Shown: positions 59,022 to 64,000 of the stretch, one piece after another
Position numbering within the stretch: the stretch's first letter is position 1
Layout of the letters: each line of letters opens with the position of its first letter
Source of the DNA: Herpetosiphon aurantiacus DSM 785
Lineage (GTDB): Bacteria > Chloroflexota > Chloroflexia > Chloroflexales > Herpetosiphonaceae
Direction of reading: 5' to 3'
Assembly: GCA_000018565.1 (NCBI GenBank)
Contig: CP000875.1
Span: forward strand, 5,781,199 to 5,845,198
Length of the DNA: 64,000 bases
Position numbers and translations under genes: made by a program
Notes under the pieces: generated by a model
What the model saw: the letters and a program-made list of their open reading frames with translations, nothing else
The model's database searches: none
What the model was told of the DNA's origin: nothing

Positions 59022-60341
59022 ATGAAGCGTATTTTGAGCTTCCTGCTCGTCAGTATCATGATGGTCGGTTTATTGGCAGCTTGTGGTGGCGAAACTACCC
59101 CAACCACTGCTCCAACCACTGCAGCAGAACCAACCGCCGCCCCAACCACTGCGGCAGAAGCAACCGCTGTTCCAGAAGCAACCGCCGCTGCAACTACAGA
59201 AGCAACCGCTGCTCCCGAAGCAACTACCGCCCCTGCAACTGGTGGCGACACGATGGCAGCAACTGGCGATATCACTTTGTGGCACGCTTACAGCACCGGT
59301 GGCGCTGAAGATGCAACCTTAACCGAGTTGATTGAAAAAGCCAAAGCTGCTTTCCCAGATGCTAACATCAGCGTCTTGCAAGTACCATTCGACCAAGTAT
59401 TCAGCAAGTTTGAAAATGACGTTGCTGCTGCTGGCGGCCCAGACTTGCTCTTGGCTCCAAACGATAGCTTGGGCGATTTGGCTCGCAAGAACTTGTTGGC
59501 CGACCTTGATGCTTACAAAGCTAACTTGACCAACATCGCTCCTGCTGGCGTTGCTGGGATGTCGGTTGATGGCAAGCTCTATGGTATTCCAGAATCATTC
59601 AAAGCGGTTGCTTTGTACTACAACAAATCAACGATTGCCACCCCACCATCAACCACCGACGAGTTGTTGCAATTGGTCAAAGATGGCAAGAAATTGGTCT
59701 TGAACCAAAGCGCTTACCACAACTTTGGCTTCTTCCAAGCTTTCGGTGCTAGCTTGTTCACCGCTGACAAGGCTTGTGGCTTGGTCAATGGTGGCGGCGA
59801 TGCCTTGAAGTATTTGCAAGATCTCAAAGCTGCTGGCGCAACCTTCTCAACCGATGGTGCTCAAGCTGATGCGCTCTTCCGCGAAGGCCAAGCTGACATG
59901 ATCATCAACGGGCCATGGGTTTTGGCCGACTACCAAGCTGCTTTGAGCGACAAACTTGGTGTTGCCGCAATGCCTGCTGGTCCTAAGGGTCCTGCTGGTC
60001 CATTGACTGGCGTTGACGGTTTCTATGTCAACATCAACAGCCAAAATGTTGAAGGTGCAGTTGCTTTGGCAATGTACTTGACCAACACCGAATCACAAAA
60101 AATCTACACCGAAAAAGCTGGCCACGTTCCAGCTGATGTCAACGTTGTACCAACCGATGCGTTGGTGCTCGGCTTCAGCCAAGCTGCTTCAACTGGCTAT
60201 GCTCGCCCACAAGACCAAGAACTTAACAACTTCTGGACTCCAGTTGGCGATGCTGTAACCAAAGCACTTGATGGCGGCGAAGATGCAACCAAGGCGATCA
60301 CTGATGCCTGTGCTGCAATGGATACCGCTAACGGTAAATAA
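59022..60341 (+). CDS. Sugar ABC transporter substrate-binding lipoprotein (MalE-like)
   Basis: The ATG at 59022 has AAAGGAG upstream. The signal peptide ends at a lipobox (GLLAAC, Cys about 21). A repetitive Thr/Ala/Glu/Pro linker (about 25-80) precedes the binding domain, with ITLWHAYSTGG, VPFDQVFSKFEND, GIPESFKAVALYYNKS and FREGQADMIINGPW, the pattern of maltose/maltodextrin binding proteins. It captures an oligosaccharide outside the cell. The permeases follow after 168 nt. Confidence 0.9.
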   Translation: MKRILSFLLVSIMMVGLLAACGGETTPTTAPTTAAEPTAAPTTAAEATAVPEATAAATTEATAAPEATTAPATGGDTMAATGDITLWHAYSTGGAEDATLTELIEKAKAAFPDANISVLQVPFDQVFSKFENDVAAAGGPDLLLAPNDSLGDLARKNLLADLDAYKANLTNIAPAGVAGMSVDGKLYGIPESFKAVALYYNKSTIATPPSTTDELLQLVKDGKKLVLNQSAYHNFGFFQAFGASLFTADKACGLVNGGGDALKYLQDLKAAGATFSTDGAQADALFREGQADMIINGPWVLADYQAALSDKLGVAAMPAGPKGPAGPLTGVDGFYVNINSQNVEGAVALAMYLTNTESQKIYTEKAGHVPADVNVVPTDALVLGFSQAASTGYARPQDQELNNFWTPVGDAVTKALDGGEDATKAITDACAAMDTANGK

Positions 60342-60351
60342 GGCAATCAAC

Positions 60352-60384
60352 CGACCCGTTCCTTCCTTGCGAGGGAACGGGTCG
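60352..60384. other. Strong hairpin between the binding protein and permease genes
   Basis: CGACCCGTTCC / GGAACGGGTCG is an 11-bp stem without a following T-run. Such hairpins between binding-protein and permease genes often stabilise the upstream mRNA and set higher expression of the binding protein. Confidence 0.65.
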
Positions 60385-60508
60385 AGCCAAGGCTATGGTG
60401 GGCTTACCGAAAGATAGTGCTGTAACGATGCCGTAGTCTGGCCTGTTCCTCGCTCACGCGATACCAAATCATCACAGACCCCGCCCCTGTCAGCAAAGGA
60501 GCCACGCC

Positions 60509-61546
60509 ATGGCATCGGCAGAAAGTAGCGTCGAGCGTGCTAGTGATAGCGCCATCCCACGACCTTCGTGGTGGGCACGCACCAGAACCTCGCGAACAGC
60601 CTATACGTATCTTTTTCCCGCTCTGATCGTGATGTCGATCATCACGTTCTATCCCATTCTCTACCAATTTTGGATGTCGCTAACCGACTTTGGCCCATCC
60701 AGCATCAACCCTCTTGCCAAAAACTATACGCCACCCAAATATGTGGGCTTTGAAAACTATCAATTAATTTTGCAAGATAAGTTGGCTACCAAAAATGCCG
60801 ACTTAGCCAGCTTCAAATTCTGGCGCACCTTGGGCTTCAACATTTGGTGGACATTCTCGAATGTGATTTTTCACGTTTCACTGGGGATCGTCATCGCCGT
60901 GATGTTGAACGTCGAGGGTTTGTGGTTTAAAAAGATCTATCGCGCAATTTATATCTTACCCATGGTGCTGCCACAGTTGGTTATTGCCACGATTTGGCGC
61001 AATATGTTCGATGGGCAATATGGCGCGATCAATTTGATGTTGAAGATCTTTCTTGGCCCAGCCTTCCCCAGCGGTGGGATTGATTGGCTCCAGCGGATTG
61101 AGCCAGTCGCCTTTGGCTTACCACTTTCGTACTTTGCCATGTTGATCGCCAATATTTGGCTGGGCTGGCCGTTTATGACGATTGTGGCCACTGGTGCACT
61201 CCAAAGTATCCCCAAAGAATTGTATGAGGCGGCCTCGATCGATGGCGCAACTGGCTGGAATAAATTCTGGACAATTACCCTGCCATTGCTCCGCCCCGCC
61301 ATGGTTCCGGCAACCATTTTGGGGATTATCCAAACCTTCAATCTGTTCCATGTGATTTATTTTATCAGCGGCGGCGGCCCACTCGGCCAAACCGAAATCT
61401 TGGTGACCCAAGCCTATAAGCTGATCAATAATAACTCCTTGTTTGGGATTGGGGCCGCATTTAGCGTCTTTATCTTTATTATTCTTGGCTGTATCTCGGC
61501 AATTACCGCCAGAATTTCACGAGTAGCGGAGTCATACGATGGCTAA
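60509..61546 (+). CDS. Sugar ABC transporter permease (MalF-like)
   Basis: The 345-residue protein has six membrane helices and the ATPase-coupling EAA loop EAASIDGATGWNKFWTITLP. The first cytoplasmic stretch (about 1-28) is followed by the helix YTYLFPALIVMSIITFYP. It forms a heterodimeric channel with the next permease. The GGAG-type ribosome-binding site lies before 60509. Confidence 0.9.
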   Translation: MASAESSVERASDSAIPRPSWWARTRTSRTAYTYLFPALIVMSIITFYPILYQFWMSLTDFGPSSINPLAKNYTPPKYVGFENYQLILQDKLATKNADLASFKFWRTLGFNIWWTFSNVIFHVSLGIVIAVMLNVEGLWFKKIYRAIYILPMVLPQLVIATIWRNMFDGQYGAINLMLKIFLGPAFPSGGIDWLQRIEPVAFGLPLSYFAMLIANIWLGWPFMTIVATGALQSIPKELYEAASIDGATGWNKFWTITLPLLRPAMVPATILGIIQTFNLFHVIYFISGGGPLGQTEILVTQAYKLINNNSLFGIGAAFSVFIFIILGCISAITARISRVAESYDG

Positions 61547-62681
61547 TTCATCTATTGCACAACCGACCAGCCGCAAAGGCCTGTTTGCTCGTGGGCGCGG
61601 TGCTGGCCGTCAATTGGAATGGTGGCAACAATTGCTGTTGCAAGCCTTTTGCTTGACAGTGGCAGTTTCAGTCTTGTTTCCAATTATGTGGATCGTCACG
61701 CTTTCGTTCAAGGAAGCAGGTAGTGCCCGACCACTCAAATTGGAAGTTATTCCACCGTCACTTTCATCAATCACATTAAGCTCCTATCAGGCAGTGATTG
61801 AGCAGCCGCTGTCGAAATCGGCAGGTGATATTTCGTTCTGGAAGTTGATGGGCAATAGCTTTTTCTTGGCAGCAGGGGTCTCGTTCTTCTCGGTGATGAT
61901 CGGGGTTGCCGCAGCCTATGCCTTCTCGCGCTTGAACTTCGTCGGACGCAAGTTGATTTTCTTGAGCATTGGCTTTATTTTGCTGATGCCAGGCATTGCC
62001 ACACTTGCGCCACTTTTTGCGATGTTGGCTAAAATTAGCACCAGCCTTGAAGTGTTGCGGATCATTTATTTCACGATGGCAGGCTTGTTAATAGCAGGCT
62101 TAGCTTTAATGACGATCTCACGGATTCGTTCCGATGATTTTCGGGCTGGCTCAGCTGCCTTCTTGGTTGGTGGTTTAGCGGTGGCTGCGCTGTTCTTATG
62201 GGGCGGCACGCAGATTGAAATTCCTAAAAATGCCCGACCATTTGAGCTTGGCCGTTCGCTGTATGGCGTAGGCTTGGCTATGATTTCCGGCGCGTTGCCA
62301 TTCGCGATCTGGAATCTCAAAGGCTATCTGGATACGATTCCCAAGGAGTTGGAAGAAGCCGCGATTATTGACGGCGCTTCACCCAACCAAATCTTCTTCC
62401 GAATTATTCTGCCGTTGGCAACCCCAGCCTTAGCCGTAACTGCCTTCTTGGGCTTTATGGCTGGCTGGACAGAGTTTGCTTTGACCGCACGCTTTATCAA
62501 CAAGGCCGACAATTATACCTTGGCAATTGCTCTGCAAACCATGACCGGCCAATATGCCACGGTTTCTTGGTCGAATTTTGCGGCGATGTCGATTATGATT
62601 TCGCTGCCGGTCTCGATTGTCTATCTAGCGTTGCAAAAATATATCGTTGGCGGCTTAACCTTGGGCGGGGTAAAAGGTTAA
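61539..62681 (+). CDS. Sugar ABC transporter permease (MalG-like) with extra membrane insert
   Basis: The EAA loop EEAAIIDGASPNQIFFRIIL and ALPFAIWNLKGYLDTIP show a MalG-type permease. At 380 residues it is longer than the usual 270-300. The excess is about 75 residues (168-242) between APLFAMLAK and the GALPFAIW helix, and includes two likely extra helices (about 173-193 and 206-222). It overlaps the malF-like gene by 8 nt. The ATPase subunit is not nearby and is probably a shared MsmK/MalK-type protein. Confidence 0.88.
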   Translation: MANSSIAQPTSRKGLFARGRGAGRQLEWWQQLLLQAFCLTVAVSVLFPIMWIVTLSFKEAGSARPLKLEVIPPSLSSITLSSYQAVIEQPLSKSAGDISFWKLMGNSFFLAAGVSFFSVMIGVAAAYAFSRLNFVGRKLIFLSIGFILLMPGIATLAPLFAMLAKISTSLEVLRIIYFTMAGLLIAGLALMTISRIRSDDFRAGSAAFLVGGLAVAALFLWGGTQIEIPKNARPFELGRSLYGVGLAMISGALPFAIWNLKGYLDTIPKELEEAAIIDGASPNQIFFRIILPLATPALAVTAFLGFMAGWTEFALTARFINKADNYTLAIALQTMTGQYATVSWSNFAAMSIMISLPVSIVYLALQKYIVGGLTLGGVKG

Positions 62682-62712
62682 TCAGCTTCAGCGGGCTTTT
62701 GGTATCGCAAAC

Positions 62713-62746
62713 AAAAAAACCACTCCAGCAATTGGAGTGGTTTTTT
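62713..62746. terminator. Bidirectional intrinsic terminator
   Basis: AAAAAACCACTCCA and TGGAGTGGTTTTTT flank a short loop, giving a stem of up to 15 bp with T-runs on both strands. It ends the ABC operon (plus) and sucD (minus). Confidence 0.85.
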
Positions 62747-62763
62747 CGTGCCAATCAATTGGC

Positions 62764-63645
62764 TTATTTGCCAAGGCTTTCGGCGACCAATTTCGCGATA
62801 TCGGTGGGCAATTTGGCAACTTTCGCGCCAACTGCTTCCAAGGCTTCGATTTTTTCTTGGGCAGTGCCTTCGCCACCAGCGCCGATAATTGCGCCAGCAT
62901 GGCCCATGCGCTTGCCTGGAGGGGCCGATTGACCAGCAATAAACGAGACCACTGGCTTGGTGACATTTTCCTTGATAAAGGCGGCGGCATCTTGTTCAGC
63001 GTTACCGCCAATTTCACCGATCAACACAATCGCTTCGGTGGCTGGGTCGGCTTGGAACATCGCCAAAACATCGATGAAGTTGGTGCCGATAATTGGGTCG
63101 CCACCAATCCCGACGATTGAGGTTTGGCCAAGGCCAATGCGGGTCAAGGCATCGACCGCTTCATAGGTCAATGTACCTGATTTTGAGACCACGCCAACTG
63201 GGCCTGGTTTGGCGATTGAGCCGGGGATAATTCCCAATTTGGCTTCGCCGGGGGTCAGCAAGCCCGGGCAGTTTGGCCCGATCAAGCGTGAACCTTTGAG
63301 CTTAACAAACTCATAGGTTGCCACCATATCCAGCGCTGGCACGCCTTCAGTAATACAAACGATCAACGGAATGCCTGCATCAGCGGCCTCGCGGACGGCA
63401 TCAGGAGCAAACGCAGCGGGCACATAAATTACCGTAGCGTTTGCGCCAGTTTCTTTGACGGCTTGCTTGACCGTGTTGAACACAGGCACACGGCCATCAA
63501 CGGCTTTTTGGCCGCCGCGACCAGGTGTAACCCCACCGACCAAATTTGTGCCATATTCCAGCATTTGGCGCGAATGAAACTCACCTTCGCGGCCTGTAAT
63601 CCCCTGCACAATCAGGCGGGTATTTTTATCAGCCAAAATACTCAA
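62764..63645 (-). CDS. sucD: Succinyl-CoA synthetase alpha subunit
   Basis: I chose the TTG at 63645 because AGGAGG lies 9 nt upstream and the protein then starts [17 protein letters not shown], as usual; the longer ATG frame reads through the ribosome-binding site. The 293-residue protein has [14 protein letters not shown] (CoA-binding), [17 protein letters not shown], and the phosphohistidine motif [18 protein letters not shown]. It makes succinate and ATP/GTP from succinyl-CoA in the TCA cycle. The beta subunit (sucC) is not in the window. Confidence 0.93.
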   Translation of the reverse strand: MSILADKNTRLIVQGITGREGEFHSRQMLEYGTNLVGGVTPGRGGQKAVDGRVPVFNTVKQAVKETGANATVIYVPAAFAPDAVREAADAGIPLIVCITEGVPALDMVATYEFVKLKGSRLIGPNCPGLLTPGEAKLGIIPGSIAKPGPVGVVSKSGTLTYEAVDALTRIGLGQTSIVGIGGDPIIGTNFIDVLAMFQADPATEAIVLIGEIGGNAEQDAAAFIKENVTKPVVSFIAGQSAPPGKRMGHAGAIIGAGGEGTAQEKIEALEAVGAKVAKLPTDIAKLVAESLGK

Positions 63646-63666
63646 TGGAAATGTCCTCCTTGACAG

Positions 63667-63850
63667 AAAATCAAAAGGCAAAAGTCAAAAGGCAAAATGA
63701 CACTGAAAATCAAAGGGCAAAAGTCAAAAGGCAAAATGGCTATGATTAGTAGATCTATTTTTGGCTTCTTACTTCTGCCGCAATGAAAATCAAAGAGCCA
63801 TCTTCATTCAGTAATCGTACTTTTTGACTTTTTACTTCTGCCTTTTGCCT

Positions 63851-63851
<1 letters not shown>
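63667..63851. repeat. Heptamer (CAAAAGG/CAAAAGT) repeat region
   Basis: At 63667-63737 imperfect 7-bp units (CAAAAGG, CAAAAGT) recur. At 63820-63851 the complementary units (CTTTTGC) appear in reverse orientation, so the two blocks could pair. The region separates sucD from the dehydratase gene and abuts the stop codon of the latter. No gene is seen here. Confidence 0.65.

Positions 63852-64000
<149 letters not shown>

Noticed and set aside
59083-59322. Separate Gln/Pro-rich gene overlapping the sugar-binding protein
   Set aside because: It is an out-of-frame reading of the repetitive Thr/Ala/Pro linker codons.

Overview
The window looks like chromosome from a Chloroflexota bacterium of the Herpetosiphon type. 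This is inferred from gene content and style: many Ser/Thr kinases fused to TolB-like propellers, PAS/GAF hybrid kinases, a CHRD protein ending in the YLPLxMK-like tail common in that phylum, a split methylmalonyl-CoA mutase, and short G-rich palindromic repeats between genes. No rRNA, tRNA, CRISPR array, transposase or integrase was seen.

Layout. 1-1.6 kb: the 5' part of a PLP-dependent (arginine-decarboxylase-like) enzyme. It is preceded by a strong promoter, a roughly 300-nt folded leader, a possible Arg-rich leader peptide and two tandem terminators placed just before the start codon. 1.7-3.2 kb: a sensor kinase with a DUF2721 membrane protein. 3.4-8.0 kb: two WXG100-headed polymorphic-toxin modules. 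One is a lipase-like toxin with a lipoprotein and an EspG-like protein; the other is an RNase-like toxin with a small acidic partner. 8.1-12.7 kb: a five-gene run (ArsB-like transporter, unknown, esterase, glycosyltransferase, pentapeptide-repeat protein). 13.2-14.2 kb: an Asp23-type envelope protein and a coiled-coil membrane protein.

14.4-23.1 kb is a signalling block: a histidine kinase, two apparently active Ser/Thr kinases with beta-propeller ectodomains, and an operon of a zinc-ribbon/FHA protein with a receptor-like pseudokinase. 23.2-25.1 kb: hisC and an IMPase/HisN-like phosphatase. 25.2-28.4 kb: a 1065-residue protein that looks like an MrfA/DUF1998 helicase with its ATPase motifs erased, fused to a repetitive Pro/Gln/Arg tail and a tudor-like end. 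28.7-36.4 kb: a Dam-type methylase coupled to a deoxyribosyltransferase-fold protein, then DUF1349, a metalloenzyme/PHP pair, DUF4349, and a dprA-fur-AI-2E operon.

36.5-49.4 kb: a large hybrid kinase, ung, a secreted triple-CHRD protein, an AAC(2')-like acetyltransferase, methylmalonyl-CoA mutase and recQ. 49.7-57.5 kb: argD, a macrodomain protein, a lipoprotein, a CPBP protease, an amino-acid racemase, a TPR protein and a GlpC-like Fe-S protein. 57.6-62.7 kb: a ROK regulator followed by a sugar ABC importer (binding protein and two permeases, no ATPase). 62.8-64 kb: sucD, a heptamer-repeat region and the C-terminal end of a GDP-mannose dehydratase.

Three families of short intergenic repeats recur: about 105-bp G-rich palindromes, 7-bp tandem repeats and 9-bp tandem repeats. 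All function calls rest on motif reading without database searches.
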